Notes under the pieces: model-generated
What the model was told of the DNA's origin: nothing
The model's database searches: none
The model's input: only the letters and a program-made list of their open reading frames with translations
Shown: in pieces, positions 36,569 through 44,894 of the stretch
How positions within the stretch are numbered: the first letter of the stretch is position 1
Layout: every line of letters starts with the position of its first letter
Position numbers and translations under genes: made by a program
Assembly: GCF_039655875.1 (NCBI RefSeq)
Contig: NZ_JBBYXK010000002.1
Location: 558,001 to 622,000 of the forward strand
DNA: 64,000 nt
Reading direction: 5' to 3'
Source: Emcibacter sp. SYSU 3D8
GTDB lineage: Bacteria > Pseudomonadota > Alphaproteobacteria > SMXS01

Positions 36569-36676
36569 TCCTCCCCGCCGGCACACAAGGCTGGCCGGTC
36601 GCCAGGCGGCGGTTTACGCTTCGCGGCCTGGGGACATGCCACGGCACGGCCGGCGGCAGCAACGGAGGACCATTCC

Positions 36677-37417
36677 ATGATCCATCTTCATTACTGGCCG
36701 ACGCCGAACGGCAAGAAGGTCACGATCTTGCTCGAGGAAGCCGGGATCGAGCATGTGATCGTGCCGTGCAACATCGGCGCTGGCGACCAGTTCAAGCCGG
36801 AATTCCTGGCGATCAATCCCAATCACCGGATGCCGACCATGGTCGACGACGCGCCCGCCGACGGCGGCGCACCGATCAGCGTGTTCGAATCCGGCGCGAT
36901 CCTGCTCTATCTGGCCGAGAAGGCCGGTCAGTTCTGGCCGCAGGACCTGCGCACCAGATACGACGTGGTGCAGTGGGTGTTCTGGCAGATGGCGAACCAG
37001 GGACCGAAGCTGGGTGAATTGGGGACCTTCATCCGCGCCGGCGACAAGCATGGCGACCAGTCATTCGCCGTGCGCCGGTTCACCGACGAAGCCAACCGGC
37101 TGTACGGCGTGCTGAACAACCGGCTGTACGACCGCCGCTACCTGGCCGGCGACACCTATACCATCGCCGACATGGCCGCCTATCCATGGACGGTGAACTG
37201 GAAATTCCACCGCCAGGACCTGGGCGAATTCAAATATTTCAAACGCTGGTTCGACGAGCTCAGCGAACGTCCCGCCGTCCAGCGCGGCATGGCCGTCGGC
37301 GCCGACTTCGCGGCCAACCTGGCCGACCTGCCGCCCGAGGAAATCGAGCGCCGCACGAAGATGCTCTACAACCAGCGCGCCCGGCCGGCGCCGGAATCCG
37401 GCGGCTACGGATTCTAG
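36677..37417 (+). CDS. Glutathione S-transferase (nu/YfcG-like)
   Basis: A 246-residue protein. The N-terminal thioredoxin-like domain has YWPTPNGKKVTILLEEAG with the Thr-Pro-Asn-Gly site of nu-class GSTs, NPNHRMPTMVDD with the cis-Pro, and FESGAILLYLAEK for gamma-glutamyl binding. The C-terminal domain contains FWQMANQGPKLGE and the ADMAAYPW capping motif. Nu-class members show disulfide-bond reductase or peroxide activity with glutathione. RBS ggagg precedes ATG 36677. A cupin gene follows 25 bases later. Confidence 0.95.
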   Translation: MIHLHYWPTPNGKKVTILLEEAGIEHVIVPCNIGAGDQFKPEFLAINPNHRMPTMVDDAPADGGAPISVFESGAILLYLAEKAGQFWPQDLRTRYDVVQWVFWQMANQGPKLGELGTFIRAGDKHGDQSFAVRRFTDEANRLYGVLNNRLYDRRYLAGDTYTIADMAAYPWTVNWKFHRQDLGEFKYFKRWFDELSERPAVQRGMAVGADFAANLADLPPEEIERRTKMLYNQRARPAPESGGYGF

Positions 37418-37442
37418 GCCGCCTGAACGCAGGGAGGCATTC

Positions 37443-37763
37443 ATGACAGAGGTCGCGACAAGAAAACTGCTCGAGAACGACAAGGTCATCGTCTGGGAAC
37501 TGGTGCTGGAACCCGGCGAGAGCACCGGCGTGCACCGGCACGAGCTCAGCTACATGGTCCATGTGATCGAGGGCTCGACCCTGCGCGCCACCGACGGCGA
37601 CGGCGGCAATCAGGTGGACGTCACCCTCCAGCCGAACGACACCCATTTCTTCGAGATCAGCGGCGGCGTCGCCACGTCGGGCGGCCTCAGCACCCCGGCG
37701 GTGCATGATGCAAAGAATGTCGGCACCGGCCGCTACCGGGAAATCATGGTCGAGATCAAGTAG
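37443..37763 (+). CDS. Small cupin-domain protein
   Basis: A 106-residue single-cupin protein. Motif 1 is LEPGESTGVHRHELSYMVHVIEG with two His and a Glu as likely metal ligands; motif 2 is NDTHFFEISGG with one more His. Such small cupins can be enzymes, metal or ligand sensors. It closely follows the GST gene and may be expressed with it. The substrate is unknown. Confidence 0.88.
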   Translation: MTEVATRKLLENDKVIVWELVLEPGESTGVHRHELSYMVHVIEGSTLRATDGDGGNQVDVTLQPNDTHFFEISGGVATSGGLSTPAVHDAKNVGTGRYREIMVEIK

Positions 37764-37773
37764 GTGGCCGCGT

Positions 37774-38250
37774 CTATCCACCCTGACCGATCTTATGCAG
37801 AATCTGATCGGTTACGCTGCGGCCAGCCTCGTCACGCCTGAAGGCCATGAGAAACAGCAATTTGCCGCCGCTCGTCTCTTCCGCCTTGCGCCCGATGTTG
37901 TCCTTTTCCTCTGAATCTTGGGTTCGCACCCCCTTGTATTCGATTACCAGCTGCCGCCCGTCCTGCAGTTCGGCAACGAAGTCGGGGTAAAAATAGTCGG
38001 TCGATTTGGGGCTTCGGATCAGGCGTTTGAGCGCGACAGCCTTTCCCGATCCAGACTTGAAATACGTCTCGAGTTCGCGCGCGTGTTGTTCCGTCTCGAC
38101 GGCGACATAGGATTTCAGAACAACGGGGAGATATGCTTTGGTCGAAAGCACCTTACCCGCGTTGTGCGAAGAGAATCGTCGCTTCAGATCATTCGTCGAG
38201 CCGACATAGACATCGTCATTGCTCAACTTAAGAAAATAGACGTACCACAT
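37774..38250 (-). CDS. GIY-YIG nuclease fused to a PD-(D/E)XK restriction-type tail
   Basis: A 158-residue protein in two parts. Residues 1-78 form a GIY-YIG domain: Y3-V-Y5 and Y15-V-G17 for the GIY/YIG pair, RR at 24-25, His29, Glu59 and the end block TYFKSGSGKA. Residues 85-155 match the end of type III restriction R subunits: Y-F-Y-PD90-F, then E104-Y-K106 as a PD-(D/E)XK core and SGGKLLFLMAF. CAGGGAGAC before ATG 38250 sets the start. Base composition is lower in GC than the neighbours. Both active sites look intact; DNA cleavage or defence is inference. Confidence 0.8.
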   Translation of the reverse strand: MWYVYFLKLSNDDVYVGSTNDLKRRFSSHNAGKVLSTKAYLPVVLKSYVAVETEQHARELETYFKSGSGKAVALKRLIRSPKSTDYFYPDFVAELQDGRQLVIEYKGVRTQDSEEKDNIGRKAEETSGGKLLFLMAFRRDEAGRSVTDQILHKIGQGG

Positions 38251-38286
38251 AAAGTCTCCCTGCGCTGCTTCGCAGCTTCGGGAGAT

Positions 38287-38344
38287 CACCCTACGCCGTC
38301 AAGTGTGGTGGCCTGCCACCCGAAGCCCGTGAGGGCGTAGGGTG
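38287..38344. repeat. Nested inverted repeat next to tRNA-Gly
   Basis: A perfect 11-bp outer stem (CACCCTACGCC at 38287-38297, GGCGTAGGGTG at 38334-38344) encloses an inner hairpin GGTGGC-ct-GCCACC at 38307-38320. The right arm runs into the CCA end of the tRNA gene. No T-run follows on either strand, so it is more likely a mobile palindromic repeat unit or RNA-processing structure than a simple terminator. Confidence 0.7.
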
Positions 38345-38416
38345 GAGCGGGTGAAGGGAATCGAACCCTCGTCGTAAGCTTGGGAAGCTTCTGCTCTACC
38401 ATTGAGCTACACCCGC
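38343..38416 (-). tRNA. tRNA-Gly (anticodon CCC)
   Basis: A 74-base cloverleaf with acceptor GCGGGTG/CACCCGC, discriminator T and encoded CCA (38343-38345). The D arm is GCTC-AATGGTA-GAGC, the anticodon loop TTCCCAA with CCC, and the T loop TTCGATT. It would decode GGG. The base pair 27-43 (G-A) is mismatched, a feature I also associate with other alphaproteobacterial glycine tRNAs of this type. Confidence 0.96.
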
Positions 38417-38525
38417 GCGTCCAGCCGGTCTGAGATAGCATATGGGCCGGTGCTGTCGAGCATTTTCATATCTCCCGCGCGTTGCAGAAATCCCGTATTG
38501 AAGGGCGTTCCAGCGGGAGAACCAC

Positions 38526-39344
38526 ATGGACATGCACGTAATAGTACGATCGGCGACCACGCTGCTGACGGTCTACGGCCTGAAGCTGATCGGCGCGGTG
38601 GTGATCCTGATCGTCGGCTGGACGCTGTCGTCCTGGGCGAACCGGGCCATGCTGCGGCTGTCGGGCCGCGCCAGCCGGCTGGACCCGACCCTGTCGCTGT
38701 TCCTGGCCAGCGTCTCGCGCTGGGCGATCCTGGGTTTCACCATCATCGCGGTGCTGTCCCAGTTCGGCGTCGAGACCACCAGCCTGATCGCGGTGCTGGG
38801 CGCCGCGTCGATCGCCGTGGGGCTGGCGATGCAGGGGACACTCAGTCACTTCGCCTCGGGCGTCATGCTGCTGATCTTCCGGCCATTCCGGATCGGCGAC
38901 GACATCGAGGTTGCCTCGAGCATCGGCACCGTGCGCGCCATCAGCCTGTTCGCGACCGAACTGGCCATGGCGGACAATGTGCAGCTGTACCTGCCCAACG
39001 GCATGGTATGGGGCGCGGCGATCAAGAACTTCAGCGCCCACAAGACCAGGCGCGTCGACCTCAGCGTCAATGTGGGCTACGGTAACCGGCTGGACGCGGT
39101 CCTCGCCATGATCCGCGACACCATCGCCGCCGATCCGCGGCCATTGCCCCAGCCCGAGCCGCAGGTGGTGGCCGGTGCGCTGGGCGATATGGCCGTGCAG
39201 ATCATCATCCGGGTCTGGGTGAGGAGCGCCGATTATCTGGTTTTCCGCTACGATCTGGTCGAACGACTCAAGCAGCGATTCGACGACGAAGGCGTCCAGA
39301 TCGCGCTGGCCGAACACCGGCTGCACAATCCGCCAGCGGTGTGA
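38526..39344 (+). CDS. mscS: Small-conductance mechanosensitive channel (MscS family)
   Basis: A 272-residue inner-membrane channel. Three helices precede the pore helix, which carries the Gly/Ala-rich motif VLGAASIAVGLAMQGTLSHFASG (about residues 92-115). The beta domain contains FRPFRIGDDIEV and VQLYLPNGMVWGAAIKNFS, and the C-terminal alpha/beta domain follows. It opens under membrane tension to relieve osmotic down-shock. A ribosome binding site, gcgggag, precedes ATG 38526. Confidence 0.95.
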   Translation: MDMHVIVRSATTLLTVYGLKLIGAVVILIVGWTLSSWANRAMLRLSGRASRLDPTLSLFLASVSRWAILGFTIIAVLSQFGVETTSLIAVLGAASIAVGLAMQGTLSHFASGVMLLIFRPFRIGDDIEVASSIGTVRAISLFATELAMADNVQLYLPNGMVWGAAIKNFSAHKTRRVDLSVNVGYGNRLDAVLAMIRDTIAADPRPLPQPEPQVVAGALGDMAVQIIIRVWVRSADYLVFRYDLVERLKQRFDDEGVQIALAEHRLHNPPAV

Positions 39345-39447
39345 GCGGCGCGAATTTTATGCCCGATCCGGGTAGATGACCTTATGATGGAGTGGACTTG
39401 GGGATTGCCTACAGCACCGTGATTGGGAAACGGCGTGCGGTTCCGCG

Positions 39448-41871
39448 ATGATTCCACGTAATTGGGCCGAGGCCGGCAAGGTCTTCCTTGTCGCGCTCGC
39501 CTGCGCGGCTATCGCCGCCTTCAGTCACCTGTTCTCCATTGCCAGCATCGTGCCGCCCGCCACCTGGTGGCCGCTGGGCATTGCCCTGGGCGGCCTGATC
39601 GTCCTGGGCCGCGTCGCGTGGCCTGGCGTGTTCCTGGGCTGGCTGGCCGGGGCCCTGATCGCCGGTCTGGGCCCCGCTGCGGCAATTTCGGCCGGCACCG
39701 GCACCGCGGCCGCGCTCGGGGGCGCCTGGCTGGCGGCAAGGCTGCGCCTGGGCACCGGTCTCGACCGGTTCCGCGACGTGGGACTGCTGATGGCGGTCAT
39801 CGTGCCGGCCACGGCTCTCGTCGCCGCGCTGGGCGACGCGTTGCTGTTTCTGGTGCCGGAACTCTCGCCCACGGCCGCCGATCCGGGCGACGCGATCCTG
39901 GGCCGTTGGCTCGGCTGCGTGTTCAGCGGATTTGCCTTCGTGCCGTTGCTGATGGGCATGAACCAAAGCACCGCCATCGCCACCCGGCCGCTCCGCTGGC
40001 TGGAGTTCGCCGGCATCCTGGGCATCAAGGCCCTGACCGCGGCCCTGATCAACACGCCCGCGCTGCCCAACTCGGTTCAGCTTGCCCTGGTGGTGAGCCA
40101 GTTTCCGCTGCTCGCCTGGATGGCGGTCCGTTTCAACCTGCTTGGCGTCGGCATCCTGATCGCCGTGTCGCTGGTCTTCGCGCAGTTCGGCACCGCCCAG
40201 GGCGCCGGCCCGCTGCACGGCTTCACCATCGGCGGCCAGTGGACCACCCTGACTTCGTTCTGCACCCTGTCGACCCTGACGGCGCTGCTGCTCTATGCCG
40301 CCATGGAGGCCATGCGGCGCATGCAGCGGGAAGTGATCGCCAGCGAGCGCCGCCTGCGCGATATCGCCGACAGCGCCAGTGACTTCTTCTTCGAGACCGA
40401 CGCGATGGGGCGGCTGCAATATGTGTCGGAACGCTTCGCCGAATTCGTCGGCAGCCAGACCGAGCTGCTGCTGGGCCGGGTGGCGTTCATGGACGAGGTG
40501 ACCAGTGCCACCGAGCCCGACTGGCCGATCCTGCTCGAGCATATCAGGCAGCACGAAAGCTACCGCAACATGCGCGTGCCGGTCACCACCATGTCCGGCG
40601 AGCGCAAGGTGCTGATGGCGAGCGGCAAGCCGATCTTCGACGATCATGGCCTGTTCGTGGGGTATCGCGGCGCCTGTAGCGACATCACCGAACAGATCGA
40701 TGCCGCCGACGCCCTGTTCCAGGCGCAAAAGATGGAGAGCGTCGGCCAGCTGACCGGCGGGCTGGCGCACGACTTCAACAACCTGCTCGCGGTGATCATC
40801 GGCAATATGGAACTGGCCGAGGAAACCCTGGCCGAGGCCCCGGGCGCCAGCAAATCGCTGCTCCGCAAGGCGCTCAATGCCGCCGAGCGCGGCGCGTTGC
40901 TGATCCAGCGCCTGCTGGCGTTCTCGCGGCGCCAGGCGCTGTCGCCCAAGGTGGTCGACGTCAATGCCCTGCTCCTCGGCCTGAGCGACATCCTCGACCA
41001 TGCTTTGGGCGACGGCATCCGTCTCCGGCGCGACCTGACGCGGGAACCGTGGCTGGTGCGGGTCGATCCGACCCAGCTCGAATCGGTGATTCTCAACATG
41101 GCGATCAACGCCCGCGACGCCATGCCGTTGGGCGGCGATCTGACCATTGTCACCCGCAATGACTGTTTCGCCGAGGAAACCATGGCCGGAAAGGATTCGC
41201 TGCCGGCGGGCGACTACGTGACCATCACGGTTTCGGACACCGGCACCGGCATGCCGCCGGACGTGCTCGACCGCATCTTCGAGCCGTTTTTCACCACCAA
41301 GGACACCGGCCGCGGCAGCGGCCTTGGCCTGAGCATGGCCTATGGCTTCGTGCGCCAGTCGGGCGGCGCCATCGAGGCGCGCAGCGAGCCCGGCGAGGGC
41401 ACCCGGCTGACATTCTACCTGCCCCGTCACCGCGACGAGACCGGGGCCGTGGCCAGCACAAGGAACGCGGCGGCGGGACCGCCGGGTTACGGCGAGCGCA
41501 TCATGCTGGTGGAAGACGACGCGGCGGTGCGCGACCTGCTCGTGCGCCGGTTGAGCGGCATGGGCTATGAGGTGGTGCCCGTCGACAATGCGGTGAAGGC
41601 GCTCAAGATGCTGCGCGAGACATCCGCCGTCGATCTGCTACTGACCGACGTGGTGCTGCCCGGCGGCCTCTACGGCGACAAGCTGGCGGAACAGGCGCGG
41701 GCGCTCAGGCCCGGCCTGAAGGTGCTGTTCATGTCGGGCTATCCGAAGAACGCGACGGACAAGATGGGACAGATCGGGCTGGACGACCCGGTGCTGCGCA
41801 AGCCGTTCCGCAACCAGGAACTGGCCGCCCAGCTGCGCCAGTTGCTTGACCGTGCAGAGGAAAACGCCTAA
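39448..41871 (+). CDS. Hybrid sensor histidine kinase with MASE1, PAS and receiver domains
   Basis: An 807-residue protein. An N-terminal MASE1-like region of about eight helices (residues 1-285) is followed by a PAS domain ([20 protein letters not shown], about 300-420), a HisKA domain with phospho-acceptor His near residue 440 in [11 protein letters not shown], an HATPase_c domain ([40 protein letters not shown]), and a C-terminal receiver with [11 protein letters not shown] and the phospho-Asp in [10 protein letters not shown] near 733. There is no DNA-binding output, so signal passes to another protein. The SAM-II riboswitch starts right after its stop. Confidence 0.94.
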   Translation: MIPRNWAEAGKVFLVALACAAIAAFSHLFSIASIVPPATWWPLGIALGGLIVLGRVAWPGVFLGWLAGALIAGLGPAAAISAGTGTAAALGGAWLAARLRLGTGLDRFRDVGLLMAVIVPATALVAALGDALLFLVPELSPTAADPGDAILGRWLGCVFSGFAFVPLLMGMNQSTAIATRPLRWLEFAGILGIKALTAALINTPALPNSVQLALVVSQFPLLAWMAVRFNLLGVGILIAVSLVFAQFGTAQGAGPLHGFTIGGQWTTLTSFCTLSTLTALLLYAAMEAMRRMQREVIASERRLRDIADSASDFFFETDAMGRLQYVSERFAEFVGSQTELLLGRVAFMDEVTSATEPDWPILLEHIRQHESYRNMRVPVTTMSGERKVLMASGKPIFDDHGLFVGYRGACSDITEQIDAADALFQAQKMESVGQLTGGLAHDFNNLLAVIIGNMELAEETLAEAPGASKSLLRKALNAAERGALLIQRLLAFSRRQALSPKVVDVNALLLGLSDILDHALGDGIRLRRDLTREPWLVRVDPTQLESVILNMAINARDAMPLGGDLTIVTRNDCFAEETMAGKDSLPAGDYVTITVSDTGTGMPPDVLDRIFEPFFTTKDTGRGSGLGLSMAYGFVRQSGGAIEARSEPGEGTRLTFYLPRHRDETGAVASTRNAAAGPPGYGERIMLVEDDAAVRDLLVRRLSGMGYEVVPVDNAVKALKMLRETSAVDLLLTDVVLPGGLYGDKLAEQARALRPGLKVLFMSGYPKNATDKMGQIGLDDPVLRKPFRNQELAAQLRQLLDRAEENA

Positions 41872-41878
41872 CACTTTG

Positions 41879-41936
41879 CCCGTGGCGATTTGGCGACCAG
41901 CTTGCGGCCACGTTAAAAAAACAGCTAAACGGTCGG
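41879..41936 (+). ncRNA. SAM-II riboswitch
   Basis: The P1 stem CGTGGC (41881-41886)/GCCACG (41907-41912) encloses GATTTG and the conserved TTGC (41902-41905). Downstream is GTTAAA... and AGCTAAA, the conserved 3' strand. CGACC (41894-41898) pairs with GGTCG (41931-41935) to form the H-type pseudoknot of SAM-II. SAM-II is an alphaproteobacterial riboswitch class that lowers methionine/SAM gene expression when SAM is bound. A terminator and then paiB-metZ follow. Confidence 0.9.
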
Positions 41937-41941
41937 GCGCA

Positions 41942-41975
41942 AACCCTGACCCGTTCCGGTCGGGGTTTTTTGTTT
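41942..41975 (+). terminator. Terminator of the SAM-II leader
   Basis: Stem aaccctgacc/ggtcggggtt (one T-G wobble) with loop cgttcc, followed by TTTTTTG. It sits between the riboswitch and the paiB start. Its right arm repeats the GGTCG of the pseudoknot, so CGACC could pair with either copy; a switch by transcription termination is likely but inferred. Confidence 0.85.
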
Positions 41976-41987
41976 TGGGCGGATGCG

Positions 41988-42602
41988 ATGTACGTACCGG
42001 ACCATTTTCAGCAGGACGACCGCGAGGCCGCGCTCGACCTGATCGAGCGGAACGAATTCGGCCTGCTGGTGGCGGGCGCCGAAGCGGTGCACATTCCGTT
42101 CGTGCTGGACCGTTCGCAAGGGCTGCTGCGCTGCCACGTGGCGCGGGCCAATTCTGTCTGGCGCGAGGCGCTGGGCAGCCGTGTGCTGGCGGTATTCTCC
42201 GGCCCCCATTGTTACGTGTCGCCGGACTGGTACGACACCGCCGGACAGGTGCCGACCTGGAACTACATGGCGGTGCATGTCTCGGGCATGGCGAGGGAAC
42301 TGCCGGCGGCGGCGCTCGAGGCCCATCTGCGCGCGCTCATCGCCCAGGAGGAACGCCATCTGGCGCCCAAGCCGGCCTGGGATTTGGGGCAGGCGCCGGC
42401 GAAGGCGGTGGTGTCCATGCAGCGCGACATCGTCGGCCTGGAAATCCCGCTGGAGCGGATCGACGCAAAATGGAAATTGTCGCAGAACCGGACCAGCGCC
42501 GACCGCCGCAAGGTGATCGCCGCGCTGCGGGCCCGGGGCGGCGAGAACAACACCGCCATCGCCGAGGCGATGGAACGGAACGAGAAGGAAGCAAGCGCAT
42601 GA
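41988..42602 (+). CDS. paiB: FMN-binding PaiB-family protein
   Basis: A 204-residue split-barrel protein. It begins MYVPDHFQQDDREAALDLIERNEFGLLV and contains the family blocks LRCHVARANSVWR, FSGPHCYVSPDWY and VPTWNYMAVHVSG, with a C-terminal HTH-like segment (NRTSADRRKVIAALRA). PaiB of Bacillus is a negative regulator of sporulation and protease genes; most relatives are uncharacterised flavin binders. Unusually, it is the first gene behind the SAM-II riboswitch. Its stop overlaps the metZ start by four bases. Confidence 0.92.
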   Translation: MYVPDHFQQDDREAALDLIERNEFGLLVAGAEAVHIPFVLDRSQGLLRCHVARANSVWREALGSRVLAVFSGPHCYVSPDWYDTAGQVPTWNYMAVHVSGMARELPAAALEAHLRALIAQEERHLAPKPAWDLGQAPAKAVVSMQRDIVGLEIPLERIDAKWKLSQNRTSADRRKVIAALRARGGENNTAIAEAMERNEKEASA

Positions 42603-43795
42603 CGGCAAAGAAACCTTCCGAATGGCGGCTGGCCACCAGGCTGGTGCGCGGCGGCACGAAGCGGTCGGACTTCGGCGAAACGTCGGAGGCGATCTTCATG
42701 ACCTCGGGCTTCCGCTACGACGCAGCGGAAGTCGCCGCCGACCGTTTCGCGGGCACCGCCGACGGCTTCACCTATTCGCGCCTGTCCAACCCGACCGTGG
42801 CCATGTTCGAGGAGCGCATGGCGCTGATCGAGGGCCTTCCCGTGGCCAAGGCCACCGCGACCGGAATGGCCGCGGTCAACGCCGCCCTGATGTGCCAGCT
42901 CCGCGCCGGCGACAAGGTGGTGGGCGCCAAGGCGCTGTTCGGCTCGTGCCGCTATATTCTCGAGCAGATCCTGCCGCGCTTCGGCATCACCACCGAGCTG
43001 GTCACCGGTTCCGACAACGACGCCTGGACACGGGCGATCACCCCGGGCACGAAGACCGTGTTCATCGAGACGCCGGCCAACCCGACCCTCGACGTGGTCG
43101 ACCTCGCCCATGTCTGTTCGGCGGCGCATGCCGTCGGCGCGACCGTTATCGTCGACAATGTCTTTGCCACCCCGTTGCTGCAGCGCCCCACGGATTTCGG
43201 GGCCGACATCGTGGTATATTCGGGCACCAAGCACATCGACGGCCAGGGCCGGGCGCTGGGCGGCGTGATCCTGTGCAGCGAGGCGTTCTTCGAAGATCAC
43301 CTCAACCAGTATCTGCGCCATACCGGCCCGACCATGAGCCCGTTCAACGCATGGATCATGCTGAAGGGTCTGGAGACCCTGGATCTGCGGGTCCAGCGGA
43401 TGTGCGACAACGCCCTGAAGGTGGCCAACTTCCTGGCCGAGAGCGGGAAGCTGGAGCGCGTGCTGTATCCGGGCCGGCGCGACCATCCGCAGCATGACCT
43501 CGCCATGCGCCAGATGAAGACGGGCGGCAGCGTTATCACCATCGACGTGCCCGGCGGGCGCGATGCCGCGTTCCGGCTGCTGAACGCGCTGGAGATTATC
43601 GACATCTCCAACAATCTGGGCGACGCCAAGAGCCTGATGACCCATCCGTCGAGCACGACGCACCGCTCGCTGGCCGAGGACGCGCGTCTGGAACTGGGCA
43701 TCATCGAGGGCACGTTGCGCCTGTCGGTGGGGCTGGAGGATTCCGACGATCTCATCGAGGATCTGGAACAGGCGATGTCGCGTATATCGGCTTAG
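42599..43795 (+). CDS. metZ: O-succinylhomoserine sulfhydrylase
   Basis: A 398-residue PLP enzyme of the Cys/Met metabolism family. The PLP lysine is Lys211 in YSGTKHIDGQGRALGG; other blocks are FTYSRLSNPTV, IETPANPTLDVVDL and SSTTHRSL near the end. It makes homocysteine from O-succinyl- (or O-acetyl-) homoserine and sulfide. ATG 42599 overlaps the paiB stop as ATGA, so it is under the same SAM-II control. apaG follows, a known alphaproteobacterial order. Confidence 0.95.
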   Translation: MTAKKPSEWRLATRLVRGGTKRSDFGETSEAIFMTSGFRYDAAEVAADRFAGTADGFTYSRLSNPTVAMFEERMALIEGLPVAKATATGMAAVNAALMCQLRAGDKVVGAKALFGSCRYILEQILPRFGITTELVTGSDNDAWTRAITPGTKTVFIETPANPTLDVVDLAHVCSAAHAVGATVIVDNVFATPLLQRPTDFGADIVVYSGTKHIDGQGRALGGVILCSEAFFEDHLNQYLRHTGPTMSPFNAWIMLKGLETLDLRVQRMCDNALKVANFLAESGKLERVLYPGRRDHPQHDLAMRQMKTGGSVITIDVPGGRDAAFRLLNALEIIDISNNLGDAKSLMTHPSSTTHRSLAEDARLELGIIEGTLRLSVGLEDSDDLIEDLEQAMSRISA

Positions 43796-43870
43796 GGCAG
43801 TGGACAATCCGCGTTCGGGGGGTAGAGTACCCGAAACGCGGCCCGGTCCGATCGAACACAAGGCTTGAAC

Positions 43871-44263
43871 ATGTATAACGCCGTCACCCGGCAAATCAGC
43901 GTGACCGTAACGCCCTACTTCATCGAGGATCAGTCGGACCCTGAAGACAACCACTTCGTCTGGGCATATCAGGTCAATATCGAGAACGCCGGCGACGAGA
44001 TCGTGCAGCTGATCGGCCGGTACTGGCATATCACCGACGCGAACGGCCAGGTTCAGGAAGTGCGCGGCGACGGCGTGGTCGGCGAGCAGCCCGTGCTGCG
44101 GCCGGGCGAAAGCTTCGAGTACACAAGCGGCACGCCGCTGTCGACGCCGTCAGGCATCATGGTGGGCCGGTACCATATGGAAACCAAGGCAGGCGAAGGA
44201 TTCGAGATCGACATCCCCGCCTTCTCGCTGGACAGCCCGTATCAGCGGACCAGCCTGAACTGA
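43871..44263 (+). CDS. apaG: ApaG domain protein
   Basis: A 130-residue Ig-like beta-sandwich protein with [25 protein letters not shown], the [14 protein letters not shown] block, and [19 protein letters not shown]. ApaG has been linked to Co2+/Mg2+ tolerance and Ap4A level in enterics; the real biochemical role is unclear. ATG 43871 is chosen over the in-frame TTG 43865. Confidence 0.95.
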   Translation: MYNAVTRQISVTVTPYFIEDQSDPEDNHFVWAYQVNIENAGDEIVQLIGRYWHITDANGQVQEVRGDGVVGEQPVLRPGESFEYTSGTPLSTPSGIMVGRYHMETKAGEGFEIDIPAFSLDSPYQRTSLN

Positions 44264-44285
44264 CGCCCGAAACGGGGAGGACCCA

Positions 44286-44891
44286 GTGGACAAGAGAGTG
44301 GTGAGGATGCCAACCCGCGAGGAGGCGGAGGAGGCCGTGCGCACCATGCTGCGCTGGGCGGGCGACGATCCGGAGCGGGAAGGCCTGATGGATACGCCGG
44401 CCCGCGTCGTGCGCGCCTATGAAGAATATTTCGCCGGTTACCGCGAGGATCCGAACCAGTATCTGGAGCGCACCTTCGAGGAAGTCGCGGGTTATGACGA
44501 GATGGTCGTGCTGCGCGACATTCCGTTCGAATCCCATTGCGAGCACCATCTGGCGCCGATCATCGGCAAGGCGCATGTGGCCTATCTGCCGACCAATCGC
44601 GTGGTCGGCATCTCCAAGCTGGCCCGGGTCGTCGACGCTTTCGCCAAACGCCTGCAGGTGCAGGAAAAAATGACCGCCCAGATCGCCGAATGCATCAATT
44701 CGGCCCTGCAGCCCGATGGCGTCGCCGTCGTCGTCGAGGCGGTGCATCACTGCATGACCACCCGCGGCGTGCACAAGCACGGCGTGTCCATGGTCACCAG
44801 CACACTGCTCGGCGCGTTCCGCGACAACATTCACACCCGCGCCGAGTTCATGGCCATGATCGGCAGCCCGGCCAGCCGGATCTACGGCTAG
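44286..44891 (+). CDS. folE: GTP cyclohydrolase I
   Basis: A 201-residue enzyme converting GTP to dihydroneopterin triphosphate at the head of the folate/tetrahydropterin pathway. Zinc ligands are in [19 protein letters not shown] (Cys and His), and the last zinc Cys in [21 protein letters not shown] and QERMT-like [11 protein letters not shown] complete the active site. Start GTG 44286 has GGGGAGGA upstream. The pterin recycling gene phhB (19.7 kb) and folD (5.5 kb) are on the same stretch but not linked in operon. Confidence 0.96.
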   Translation: MDKRVVRMPTREEAEEAVRTMLRWAGDDPEREGLMDTPARVVRAYEEYFAGYREDPNQYLERTFEEVAGYDEMVVLRDIPFESHCEHHLAPIIGKAHVAYLPTNRVVGISKLARVVDAFAKRLQVQEKMTAQIAECINSALQPDGVAVVVEAVHHCMTTRGVHKHGVSMVTSTLLGAFRDNIHTRAEFMAMIGSPASRIYG

Positions 44892-44894
44892 GCG

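Noticed and set aside
38343-38416. tRNA-Gly as an integration (att) site of a mobile element
   Set aside because: No integrase, no duplicated tRNA 3' end found in the window; only a small nuclease gene and a palindrome lie near.
39409-41430. Long minus-strand frame opposite the histidine kinase
   Set aside because: Low-complexity antisense; the kinase motifs on the plus strand are complete.
42263-44029. Long minus-strand frame opposite metZ and apaG
   Set aside because: Antisense of two recognised genes; no motif.
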